A stretch of 42,550 bases of DNA from the NCBI GenBank assembly GCA_031273545.1, contig JAISRQ010000078.1:1-42550 (forward strand). Reading direction: 5' to 3'. A program made the translations under genes and the position numbers. Origin of the DNA: Holosporales bacterium. GTDB taxonomy: Bacteria; Pseudomonadota; Alphaproteobacteria; BNTO01. Below, one piece after another: positions 33,386 through 41,698 of this stretch; positions within the stretch are counted from its first letter, which is position 1, and every line of letters begins with the position of its first letter. Below the pieces are notes generated by a model, which did no database searches, had not been told where the DNA came from, and saw nothing but the letters and a program-made list of their open reading frames with translations.

Positions 33386-35320
33386 TTGTCAGCAACTGCG
33401 CGTAATTTTTTAATTTGGTCGGTTCTTTTCGTGACAATCTTTGTTGGCGTGAGCTTTTTCACAGAACAAAGCGAAAAGATGGCTGAAAATTGTCTAACGT
33501 ACTCACGTTTTGTCGAATCAGTCAACTCTGGAGATGTGGCAGAAGTCACAGTTCAAGGGCAAAAAATTGTGGGAAAAACAAAAAAGGGCGAAGAGTTTTC
33601 TACGTACGTGCCGTTTCACAGCCCGGCATTACTACAAGACATGGTCAACCACGGGGTAAACGTAATCGCCAAACCTGTGGAATCTGGATATTCTTTCTGG
33701 GCTTTTATAATTCCTTGGATTCCTTTGCTCGTATTGGTCGGCTTAGTTTTTTATTCAATTCGCCAAATGCAATCTAATGGAAATAAGGCGATTGGCTTTG
33801 GAAAATCTTCTGCAAAAATTGTGGAGGATAAAACCGTGATGACCCGGTTTGAAGATGTTGCCGGGGTGGATGAGGCCAAACAAGAGCTTCAAGAGGTCGT
33901 TGATTTCCTAAAGGATACACAAAAATTCCAGAAACTCGGAGGGAAAATTCCCAAAGGTATCTTGTTGGTTGGTCCTCCTGGGACTGGCAAAACTTTATTG
34001 GGAAGAGCAATCGCTGGCGAGGCTGGCGTCCCGTTTTATAGTATGGCAGGCTCAGACTTCGTCGAAGTGTTCGTTGGCGTAGGAGCAAGCCGGGTTCGAG
34101 ATTTATTTGGCCAAGCGAAGAAAAACAGCCCCAGTATAATCTTTATTGACGAAATCGACGCAGTTGGCCGTCGCCGTGGTTCTGGGTATGGTGGAGGAAA
34201 CGACGAAAGAGAACAAACTTTGAATCAAATGCTTGTCGAAATGGATGGTTTCGATGTGTCCCAAACTGTTATAGTCGTTGCTGCAACAAACAGGGCTGAC
34301 GTCCTTGATAACGCGCTTTTGCGTCCTGGGCGATTTGACAGGCGCGTGGTCGTCCCTCTCCCTGACTTAAAGGGGAGGGAAAAAATACTAAGCGTACATA
34401 CGGCCAAAGTGCCGCTGGATAGCTCTGTTCGCAAGGATATACTCGCGCGCGGGACCCCAGGTTTTTCGGGGGCCGACTTAGCAAACTTGGTGAACGAGGC
34501 TGCCCTTATGGCCGCAAAGCGTGGGCAGGCGAACGTCACAATGAAAAACTTCGAAGAGGCTAAGGACAAAGTCCTCATGGGATCCGAGCGGCGTTCCTGG
34601 GTTATGACAGACGAGGAAAAGAAACTTACGGCCTTCCACGAAGCTGGGCACGCGATCGTGTCTCTTTTTACTCCAGGGTCCGACCCTATACACAAGGCAA
34701 CGATCATCCCACGTGGGAATACGCTTGGTATGGTTGTCAATTTGCCGGAGACGGACCGAGTGTCTGTTACGTTTGAGGCGTTACAGTCGAACATTATGAC
34801 TACCATGGGCGGAAAAATCTCTGAGGAAATGACATTTGGCAAACACCGCGTTACAACCGGTGCCGCTTCAGATATAAAAGCCGCAACAAGTTTGGCTCGC
34901 AGGATGGTGACTGAGTGGGGGATGAGCGAACGCCTTGGTTTTCAAAATTGCGACTTTATTGAATCTTACGGGGTGAGAGAGATTTCTGATTCAACTTCGC
35001 GGATTGTGGACGAGGAGGTCAGCGCCATTCTCACGTCTTGTTATGAGAAGACTCGCGCTATCTTGATTGAACACCAAAAGCAGTTGCACGATTTGGCGAA
35101 CGCGTTGCTAGATCGAGAAACTCTTACGGGGGAAGAGATTAAGCTTGTGTGCAATGGGGAGACACTTCCGCCAATTTTAGAAGAAGAAGAACATGAGCCA
35201 GCGAAAAACACAGAGGAAGGTGTCACGACATCGAGTTCGTCTACGTCCAAGAGACGCACCACAAAAACCGTGATTAAGAAAGTAAAAGGGGCGCTTCCTG
35301 ATGATCCGGATTTGCTATGA
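33386..35320 (+). CDS. ftsH: ATP-dependent zinc metalloprotease FtsH
   Basis: 644 residues. It is a membrane-anchored AAA protease that degrades misfolded membrane proteins and regulators such as LpxC. It starts at TTG with AGAGG five bases upstream. Two membrane segments flank a short periplasmic domain (FLIWSVLFVTIFVGVSFF; FWAFIIPWIPLLVLVGLVFY). The AAA domain has Walker A G196PPGTGKT203, pore motif FVEVFVGVGASR, Walker B IIFIDEIDAVGR, the second region of homology (TNRADVLDNALLRPGRFDR), and the zinc site H418-E-A-G-H422 with the third ligand Asp496 (AASDIKAA). The C-terminus is acidic, then Ser/Thr- and Lys-rich. It overlaps glmM by four bases (ATGA). The tilS and folP genes often found beside it are absent. 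Confidence 0.98.
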   Translation: MSATARNFLIWSVLFVTIFVGVSFFTEQSEKMAENCLTYSRFVESVNSGDVAEVTVQGQKIVGKTKKGEEFSTYVPFHSPALLQDMVNHGVNVIAKPVESGYSFWAFIIPWIPLLVLVGLVFYSIRQMQSNGNKAIGFGKSSAKIVEDKTVMTRFEDVAGVDEAKQELQEVVDFLKDTQKFQKLGGKIPKGILLVGPPGTGKTLLGRAIAGEAGVPFYSMAGSDFVEVFVGVGASRVRDLFGQAKKNSPSIIFIDEIDAVGRRRGSGYGGGNDEREQTLNQMLVEMDGFDVSQTVIVVAATNRADVLDNALLRPGRFDRRVVVPLPDLKGREKILSVHTAKVPLDSSVRKDILARGTPGFSGADLANLVNEAALMAAKRGQANVTMKNFEEAKDKVLMGSERRSWVMTDEEKKLTAFHEAGHAIVSLFTPGSDPIHKATIIPRGNTLGMVVNLPETDRVSVTFEALQSNIMTTMGGKISEEMTFGKHRVTTGAASDIKAATSLARRMVTEWGMSERLGFQNCDFIESYGVREISDSTSRIVDEEVSAILTSCYEKTRAILIEHQKQLHDLANALLDRETLTGEEIKLVCNGETLPPILEEEEHEPAKNTEEGVTTSSSSTSKRRTTKTVIKKVKGALPDDPDLL

Positions 35321-36975
35321 AAAGGTTGTTTGGAACAGATGGAATTCGAGGGCAGGCTAATGCGTGGCCAATGACGCCGGATGTAATCGTGCAAGTTGGG
35401 CGCGCCGTCGCAATTTATTTTCAAAAAAACAGCGCTTCTTCCCGGAAAAGAAAGTCTATATATACCGGGGTTTCTAATGAATGCGGACAAGAAACTGAAA
35501 AATCACGGGAGTTTGCTCTTACTAAAAGTCCGCAATTATTTTGTGAGGGGGTAGATGAGGTGCGCCCTTTACCTCATAAGCATTTTAACCCGTATGTAGA
35601 TCATGCGAATCATCAATTTACGGTAGTCATCGGGAAAGATACGCGGCTGTCTGGCTATATGATTGAGTCGGCGCTTGTTTCGGGGTTGGTGTCGGAGGGC
35701 GCGAACGTAATCATGCTGGGCCCTGTGCCGACGCCTGCGATTGCAATGTTAGCGAGGTCCTTGCGCGCGGATGTGGGCATCATGATTTCCGCATCTCATA
35801 ACCCGTATTTTGACAACGGAATAAAGTTTTTTGACGAGGACGGCGTAAAATTTTCTTCGGAGGTGGAGGAAGAAATAGAAGGATTGATTGAAAGATTGAT
35901 GGAGAACAGGGCTGAATCTCCGAGCACAGGGGAATACGGTGCAGGAAATGGATGTGAATATGACGCGGGAAATGGGGCAGCGAAAGGGGGGAGGCAAAAG
36001 TCCGATTCGTCAGCAAACGCAACAAAGGAATGCGGAAAGTCCATACGGTTGGACGATGCGGCGGGGCGCTATGTTGAGTTTGCAAAATCTACATTTCCAA
36101 AGAAATACGACTTAAGTGAAGTAAAAGTTGTATTAGATTGCGCCAACGGAGCTGCGTATAAAGTTGCGCCGCGTATCTTTTGGGAGCTTGGGGCGACGGT
36201 AATTCCGCTTGGGGACGCGCCAAACGGACGCAATATAAACGACCATTGCGGAGCGCTTTACCCTAAGCCAATGCAGGAATGCTTAAGTGCCGTTGGCGCG
36301 GATGTGGGGATTGCGTTGGACGGGGATGCGGATCGGCTGCTGCTTACGACAAAGATAGGCCAGATTATTAATGGGGATCAAATTTTGGCGTTGATTGCCA
36401 AAAATTGGGCCGGTTTTTCGCAAAATGTCGAGGGGCTCCGCCGATTAACGAATGGAGTTGTATCGACATGCATGTCAAATATTGGATTAAAAAAGTATTT
36501 AAAAAGCTTAAACATTGAACACTTTGAAGCAAAAGTTGGCGATAAAAATGTTGTGGATCTTATGCGGAAAACTCAAAGCAATTTAGGCGGCGAAGAATCT
36601 GGGCACATAATACTGAGCGATTACACGACTACTGGAGATGGAATAATTGCGGCGTTGCAGGTGCTTGGCATTGCGAGAGAACAAGGAGTGGGTCTGGATG
36701 ATCTGTTCCCGCTGTATGTCCCGTGTCCTCAAGTTACTAAAAATTTCGCAATAAATGCATCTATTACGGGTTCGTTTATCAAAGATTTGCAAGATGAAAT
36801 TATGCAACAGGTTCAAGGGGATGGTTGCGTTGTCATCAGGAAATCTGGGACGGAACCACTTTTAAGAGTGATGATTCAGGACGAGGATATGCAAAATATT
36901 GAGCGCATTTTTGATGAGATAGTTATGCCAAAGGTAAATGAAAAACTGTCTGCATGCAAAATCCCCATAAGTTGA
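35317..36975 (+). CDS. glmM: Phosphoglucosamine mutase with two in-frame insertions
   Basis: 552 residues against a usual 445-450. It converts glucosamine-6-phosphate to glucosamine-1-phosphate for peptidoglycan and lipid A precursors. The core is intact: MKRLFGTDGIRGQAN, VVIGKDTRLSGYMIESAL, phosphoserine S160 in MISASHNPYFDNGIKFF, the metal loop D335-G-D-A-D339, GEESGHIILSDYTTTGDG, and RKSGTEPLLRVM near 508. The first insertion, residues about 38-98, includes element B (48-79) and separates the first strand from VVIGKDTR. The second, about 199-238, is Gly/Asn/Ser-rich (GAGNGCEYDAGNGAAKGGRQ). The active Ser is at 160 instead of about 100, as expected from the insertion. The start overlaps the ftsH stop, so the two are coupled. 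Confidence 0.95.
   Translation: MKRLFGTDGIRGQANAWPMTPDVIVQVGRAVAIYFQKNSASSRKRKSIYTGVSNECGQETEKSREFALTKSPQLFCEGVDEVRPLPHKHFNPYVDHANHQFTVVIGKDTRLSGYMIESALVSGLVSEGANVIMLGPVPTPAIAMLARSLRADVGIMISASHNPYFDNGIKFFDEDGVKFSSEVEEEIEGLIERLMENRAESPSTGEYGAGNGCEYDAGNGAAKGGRQKSDSSANATKECGKSIRLDDAAGRYVEFAKSTFPKKYDLSEVKVVLDCANGAAYKVAPRIFWELGATVIPLGDAPNGRNINDHCGALYPKPMQECLSAVGADVGIALDGDADRLLLTTKIGQIINGDQILALIAKNWAGFSQNVEGLRRLTNGVVSTCMSNIGLKKYLKSLNIEHFEAKVGDKNVVDLMRKTQSNLGGEESGHIILSDYTTTGDGIIAALQVLGIAREQGVGLDDLFPLYVPCPQVTKNFAINASITGSFIKDLQDEIMQQVQGDGCVVIRKSGTEPLLRVMIQDEDMQNIERIFDEIVMPKVNEKLSACKIPIS
35458..35552 (+). repeat. Element B copy inside glmM, in frame
   Basis: TATATACCGGGGTTTCTAAT, GAATGCGGACAAGAAACTG ... 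AAAAGTCCGCAATTATTTTG plus TGAGG. It encodes IYTGVSNECGQETEKSREF and following residues, in the phase TGC-GGA, a different phase from the capsid copy. Confidence 0.85.
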
Positions 36976-37033
36976 AATACGAAAAAAAGCTATTATATAA
37001 AAGCATAGGTGAACCTATTTAAAAGGATGTTTC

Positions 37034-38338
37034 ATGTCACTGCTGATTAGATACATTTGTAAATTTGCTGTTGTTTTATTTTGTGTGCCGATGGTGAGCG
37101 ATGCTGTTGCTTTTCGTTCTGGCAAAAGTTCGCAACAATCAAAGAAAGTCTCATGCGAAGTAATTAAGGAATTTGTAGCTGAAGCGCTGAATTTCCCTAC
37201 GTCGAACATTGTGTATGCTGAATCGGAGGTCGGAGGACAGAAGCAGTGTGAGGCGGACGTTGTGCCTGCTAGCGTGCTGATCTATCCAGTGAATTATCGT
37301 CAGAGACGCGAATGTGTTGCTGGATGCCATTTGCCACAGTTATTAAAAATAAGGGCGGGAGATGAGTATTATTTTTTAAAAATTAATAAAGATCCATTCA
37401 ACGTAGAGATTAATAATGCTTCTTTTCTTATTAGGCTAATTGGCAAAGATCACCCCAATGGCGTTGTTGAACTTGGGACAGTAAACGGGACGCGTATTCA
37501 AGCTATATTTCCCGTGAAAATTGGAATTGCCGATATTTCCAATCAAAAAATGGTTTCTGGTTTTAGCTGCATTGACCCATATTCTAGCGAAGAAGTTTTG
37601 GAAGACGCATTAGACGTTGAAAGCAGCAATCCCAATTATGTAGGATTTCAGTTCATGAAAATGGCGCCGGGTAAAACACTAATTTCGTTATCAGAAAACG
37701 CTATATGCAGAGGGGAACGAGATGTAGCAAAAATTGCGTATGATGGATACGTTGAGGCTTTTCGACTTTTTAATGAAATGGGTATTAAACATGGAGATTT
37801 TTCGTTGCGGAATGTAATGTACGGCGACAATGTCTTGTCTGTTATGGATTGGGGCGGAGCGTCTGATGATTTGGATAAATTAATTGCATGGTGTACAGAG
37901 CGTTTTTGCCCTGAACTAGACTTCTTTTTGGATGTGATGGAAAAAGCACTACGAATCAAACCACGTATATTTCCTGATCTCATGACTCGGCTGCTTTCAG
38001 CGTATGACGTGGACGGTGGTTACAGTATACGAGATGTTCGATGTGACATTCTTCGGGCGTGTTGGCGTTTTCGTCCATATACTAGTTTAGTGGATTTTGA
38101 CAGTTCAATTATTGATAGCCTCAAAGAAAGCGTCCATTCCAAAAAATATGGTAAATTCCTTGGCGGCGTAGTATTTAATTTGCTCTGCTGCAAACAATGT
38201 CCCAAAGAATACGAAGAATTAGTTATCAATGAATGTGAGCGTAGATGTGTGCTTGATCCAAAGTTTAAGTATATCAACGGTAATGATCTATTCGACGTGG
38301 CGCGTAGTCTGAATGAAGCAGCTAGCGCAAAAGGATGA
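37034..38338 (+). CDS. Exported kinase-like protein
   Basis: 434 residues. ATG 37034 has AAGGA about six bases upstream. The first 26 residues (LIRYICKFAVVLFCVPMVSDAVA) form a signal peptide with an AVA-type cleavage site. The rest has the plan of the protein/aminoglycoside kinase fold: YYFLKI with a candidate ATP-site Lys116, VGFQFMKMAPGKTLISL as the hinge-like strand, then the catalytic loop H253-G-D255-F-S-L-R-N260 and the metal-binding D272-W-G (VMDWGGA), equivalent to HGDxxxxN and DFG/DxG. All core residues needed for phosphotransfer appear present. A kinase with a signal peptide would act outside the cytoplasm, possibly on host proteins; that is inference. The substrate is unknown. The gene stands alone between glmM and murD. 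Confidence 0.7.
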   Translation: MSLLIRYICKFAVVLFCVPMVSDAVAFRSGKSSQQSKKVSCEVIKEFVAEALNFPTSNIVYAESEVGGQKQCEADVVPASVLIYPVNYRQRRECVAGCHLPQLLKIRAGDEYYFLKINKDPFNVEINNASFLIRLIGKDHPNGVVELGTVNGTRIQAIFPVKIGIADISNQKMVSGFSCIDPYSSEEVLEDALDVESSNPNYVGFQFMKMAPGKTLISLSENAICRGERDVAKIAYDGYVEAFRLFNEMGIKHGDFSLRNVMYGDNVLSVMDWGGASDDLDKLIAWCTERFCPELDFFLDVMEKALRIKPRIFPDLMTRLLSAYDVDGGYSIRDVRCDILRACWRFRPYTSLVDFDSSIIDSLKESVHSKKYGKFLGGVVFNLLCCKQCPKEYEELVINECERRCVLDPKFKYINGNDLFDVARSLNEAASAKG

Positions 38339-38370
38339 ATACTAAGTGCGGCAAGTCAAATGAGGCAAAT

Positions 38371-38450
38371 GTATCTACTCTCCAAATGATTGTGGACTTT
38401 TAGCACAGCGAATGCTTGTGATTTCAATTTCTTGTTCGCACTCATTTGTG
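38371..38450 (-). repeat. Element B copy, between the kinase-like gene and murD
   Basis: On the plus strand it reads CTCTCCAAATGATTGTGGAC ... TTCTTGTTCGCACTCATTTG. Its reverse complement closely follows the glmM copy (GAACAAGAAATTGAAATCAC against GGACAAGAAACTGAAAAATC). Confidence 0.75.
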
Positions 38451-38547
38451 GTTCCGAAATGTGCGTATCCTTCATTAACCAATGTAGCGAATCGGGAGCT
38501 ATTCGTATAGAATGCAATAATGTAAATGCGTGTGACACAGGAAAAAT

Positions 38548-40467
38548 ATGAACAGTAAAGCAAACGAACCAAACACTGCGCCTGCGTCAGGCAGATCAGG
38601 AGAGCAATTATTAGGGCCAAGCACAGGATTAAATTCAGACGCAGAAGATAGCGTTTCATTCATATCCCTTCTTAACCAGAACAAGACAGAGTCAACAACA
38701 AAGCCTCCTAAGTCTGTGCTCATTCTTGGCCTCGGAAAAACAGGACTCGCGGCGTGTGAGTTTTTTGCGAAGCATAACGTTAGTGTTTTGAAGTTCGACG
38801 ACAACGCGAATGTAGTAAATGGCGTCTCAGGTGATAACACAAACGTTAGATCTAATATAAATGATATAGATTTCGCACAGGTTTTATTTGTTGTACAAAG
38901 CCCAGGCGTGCCTTTTGATCATCCTGTTGCTTTGGTTTCAAAAGAGCGTGGCATCCCGATTTTTAGCGATATAGACATATTCGTCCAGTCTGTGCGCCAT
39001 GCCTGGAAGTCTGTTCCTCTTCTGCAACGTTATGGTTCCGTTTGCAGATCTGGTGAATATTATTTGACCTTAAAAAAGTATGTTCCTCTTATTATTGGAG
39101 TAACGGGAACTAACGGCAAATCAACTACGGTGTCGTTAATTAGTCAAATTCTGAAAACGCAATTCGAAGATGTATTCGTTGGCGGAAATATTGGAACTCC
39201 AGCCTTAAGCTTGCCTATTTTTCCGCTAAATTACGATTTAAATGCACCAATAGAATCGACAGAACATTCGTGCAGTTGTGGATGTGAGGATCATCATGGT
39301 TGTTGTCAGAATGGTAAATGTTGTGGTGATCATGATGGCTATGATGAGGAAGAGGGTTACGACGGGGATTATGAAGAGGAGGAGGATGATGATTTTGACG
39401 AAAATTTCTTGTCTTTGACGCGCAATACCTTGTTTAGCTCGTCTCCAGTGTATATTTTGGAGCTTTCGTCATATCAACTGGAACTTTCGCATACATTGGG
39501 CTTAGACGTCGGCATATTAACAAACATCACGCCAGACCACTTGGAACGCCACGGGTCGTTTGAAAATTACGTAAAAGCTAAAAAGAAAATATTTGCACGA
39601 AAAGGAATAAATGCGTTCATTAATGTTGATGATAAATTTTCCAAGCAAATATATAACGAACTTGAGGAACGGGGAGGCGGAGGCTACTCGTTGCCGTTCT
39701 CAGCAAAGGATAATCGTGAGAGCATATTTATTGATTCCAAAGGCTGCATGCGGCTTAGTGATGGAGTTTGCGTGAATTTCGCTTTGAATCGCAACTTATT
39801 GGGGCAGCACAATTGGATGAATATGGCAATGGCGTATATGATTGGAGCTCATTTGAACTTTCCGTATACCAAGAGTCTAATTCAATCGCTAAAAGGCTTG
39901 CCTCATAGGACTGAGATAGTTGGAAACCTAGGTAACATAATTTTTGTAAACGACAGCAAAGCAACGAATGCGGAATCTCTCATAAAGGCGTTAAACTGTT
40001 TTAAGGGCTGCAAAATCTTTTTAATTGCTGGCGGAAGGGCAAAAAGTGACGGGATCTCTCCTGCTGTTGAGTTTATGAACGACGTTCAAGACGTATTCCT
40101 GATAGGGGAGGCGTCCGAAAGGTTTGCCGAAGAGTTGGGGGATAGAAGACACACAATATGTAATGACTTAGCAAACGCGTTTGGATGTGCGTTGGCTGCG
40201 GCGCAGTCGCTCGCTTCTGGACCGGAGAATGTGCTCGCTGCGGGCTCATGTGCGCCGATGCTATCTATTTTGCGCAAAACGTCGTCTTCATTGCTACCTT
40301 CCTCTTCGGCGTTATCTCCATCATCAAGTGACGCATCCATTTCGCCAGGCAGTCCCATTGTGTTACTGTCTCCTGCATGTGCTAGTTTTGATCAATTCAA
40401 AGATTACGAAGAGCGTGGCGATATGTTTAGGTTGTTAGTAAATAATTTACTGAACACGGGAAATTAG
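38548..40467 (+). CDS. murD: UDP-N-acetylmuramoylalanine--D-glutamate ligase with large insertions
   Basis: 639 residues against about 450. It adds D-glutamate to UDP-MurNAc-L-Ala in the cytoplasm. The core shows VLILGLGKTGLAACEFF, the P-loop GVTGTNGKSTT (K191), GNIGTPALSL, LELSSYQLELSHTLGLDVGI, ITPDHLERHGSF, NWMNMAMAY, LPHRTEI, VNDSKATNAES and LLSPACASFDQFKDYEERGD. Extras: an N-terminal tail of about 50 residues; an insertion at about 226-300 before VYILELSS containing a cluster of seven Cys and several His (HSCSCGCEDHHGCCQNGKCC, 240-259) followed by an Asp/Glu-rich run; and a Ser-rich insertion (SSSLLPSSSALSPSSSDASI) just before the C-terminal motif. ATG 38548 has AGGA six bases upstream, so the long N-terminus is real. 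ftsW follows after 32 bases. Confidence 0.95.
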   Translation: MNSKANEPNTAPASGRSGEQLLGPSTGLNSDAEDSVSFISLLNQNKTESTTKPPKSVLILGLGKTGLAACEFFAKHNVSVLKFDDNANVVNGVSGDNTNVRSNINDIDFAQVLFVVQSPGVPFDHPVALVSKERGIPIFSDIDIFVQSVRHAWKSVPLLQRYGSVCRSGEYYLTLKKYVPLIIGVTGTNGKSTTVSLISQILKTQFEDVFVGGNIGTPALSLPIFPLNYDLNAPIESTEHSCSCGCEDHHGCCQNGKCCGDHDGYDEEEGYDGDYEEEEDDDFDENFLSLTRNTLFSSSPVYILELSSYQLELSHTLGLDVGILTNITPDHLERHGSFENYVKAKKKIFARKGINAFINVDDKFSKQIYNELEERGGGGYSLPFSAKDNRESIFIDSKGCMRLSDGVCVNFALNRNLLGQHNWMNMAMAYMIGAHLNFPYTKSLIQSLKGLPHRTEIVGNLGNIIFVNDSKATNAESLIKALNCFKGCKIFLIAGGRAKSDGISPAVEFMNDVQDVFLIGEASERFAEELGDRRHTICNDLANAFGCALAAAQSLASGPENVLAAGSCAPMLSILRKTSSSLLPSSSALSPSSSDASISPGSPIVLLSPACASFDQFKDYEERGDMFRLLVNNLLNTGN

Positions 40468-40499
40468 AGTTAAGTCACTGTAATTATGGTCGTTATAAT

Positions 40500-41627
40500 A
40501 TGGATAAATTCGTTCGTCGTGACGTAAGCGTGCTGGGGCGTTGGTGGTGGACCGTCGACCACTGGCTATTGGGGGCAACCCTTTTGTTGATCGCCATAGG
40601 CATTGTGCTGAGCGTCTCTGCTAGTCCGTGCACTGCCATGCGAATGGGGTTCAGCCGTTATTTCTTTGTAAAAAGACACTTGTTAATGGTTCCCTTGTCT
40701 GCTTGTGCGATGGTCGCCGTATCTTTGTTGAGTCCGTCAAATATCCGCAAATTCGCTGCATCAATATTCGTTATTGGTGTCATCGCATTAATTTGTGTGT
40801 TTTTGTTTGGGCATGAAGTAAAAGGTTCTAAACGTTGGTTAGTTTTTTTCGGAATGTCGATACAACCGTCGGAGTTCGTTAAGCCGGCCTTACTAGTGGT
40901 AGTTGCATGGTTACTTACGGAGAGGCAAATGGACCCGGGTTTTTCTGGAATAAAAATCTCGCTAATTATTACTGCTGCGGTTGTTGCTCTGACGGCTTGT
41001 CAACCGGACATAGGGATGACATTTATTATTCTTGCGTCGTGCCTCGTTCAGATATTCATAGCCGGCATGCCACTTATTTGGGTAATCAGCGCAAGTGTCT
41101 TCGGCGTAACGAGCTTTGCTTTGTCGTACTTATTTTTGCCGCATGTAGCAAACCGCGTAAATGCGTTTTTTTATCCCGAGCAAGGGGATCCGGATCAGCT
41201 GTATCAGATTCGCCAATCGATAGAGGCATTCCATCATGGGGGGTGGTTCGGGTGTGGTCCCGGAGAAGGCGTGATAAAGCGTTTGGTTCCGGACGCGCAC
41301 TCAGACTTTGTTTTTTCTGTAGCTGGGGAGGAATACGGCATATTCCTATGTGCATTTATTGTGTGTTTATTTGGTTTTATCGTAATAAGGTCATTGCTTA
41401 CAGCGCTAGAAAATCAAGACATTTTCTCAATATTTGCGGTTACGGGGTTAGCTGTTCAGCTTGGTTTGCAAGCATTCATCAACATGTCTACTGCAATAAA
41501 ACTTATCCCTACAAAAGGAATGACGCTACCTTTTGTTAGCTACGGGGGGTCGTCTATGATTGCCGTTGGGGTCGCCATGGGCATAATCTTGGCCTTAACG
41601 AGAAGGAAGCACGGCCTTTTAGAATAA
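40500..41627 (+). CDS. ftsW: Septal peptidoglycan glycosyltransferase FtsW
   Basis: 375 residues of the SEDS family with about ten membrane segments. It polymerises lipid II at the division site with the class B PBP FtsI. Visible family blocks: GSKRWLVFFGMSIQPSEFVK, ALTACQPDIGMTFII, the long periplasmic loop with QIRQSIEAFHHGGWFGCGPG, VPDAHSDFVFSVAGEEYG, and the end GMTLPFVSYGGSSMIAVGVA. The catalytic Asp of SEDS proteins lies in the QPD block. It forms a pair with murD. The murG and murC genes that usually follow in alphaproteobacteria are not here; instead a convergent gene is next. Confidence 0.95.
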   Translation: MDKFVRRDVSVLGRWWWTVDHWLLGATLLLIAIGIVLSVSASPCTAMRMGFSRYFFVKRHLLMVPLSACAMVAVSLLSPSNIRKFAASIFVIGVIALICVFLFGHEVKGSKRWLVFFGMSIQPSEFVKPALLVVVAWLLTERQMDPGFSGIKISLIITAAVVALTACQPDIGMTFIILASCLVQIFIAGMPLIWVISASVFGVTSFALSYLFLPHVANRVNAFFYPEQGDPDQLYQIRQSIEAFHHGGWFGCGPGEGVIKRLVPDAHSDFVFSVAGEEYGIFLCAFIVCLFGFIVIRSLLTALENQDIFSIFAVTGLAVQLGLQAFINMSTAIKLIPTKGMTLPFVSYGGSSMIAVGVAMGIILALTRRKHGLLE

Positions 41628-41650
41628 GCTGGGGCATTTTCTTCCCGTGC

Positions 41651-41680
41651 AGAGTCGACAGAGAAACATCCGTCGGCTCT
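41651..41680. terminator. Hairpin between convergent ftsW and the substrate-binding protein gene
   Basis: AGAGTCGAC and GTCGGCTCT form a 9-bp stem (one G-T pair) with a 12-base loop. There is no clear T run, so it would be a weak or factor-assisted terminator. Confidence 0.4.
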
Positions 41681-41698
41681 AACGAGGGGGGGCGTACT

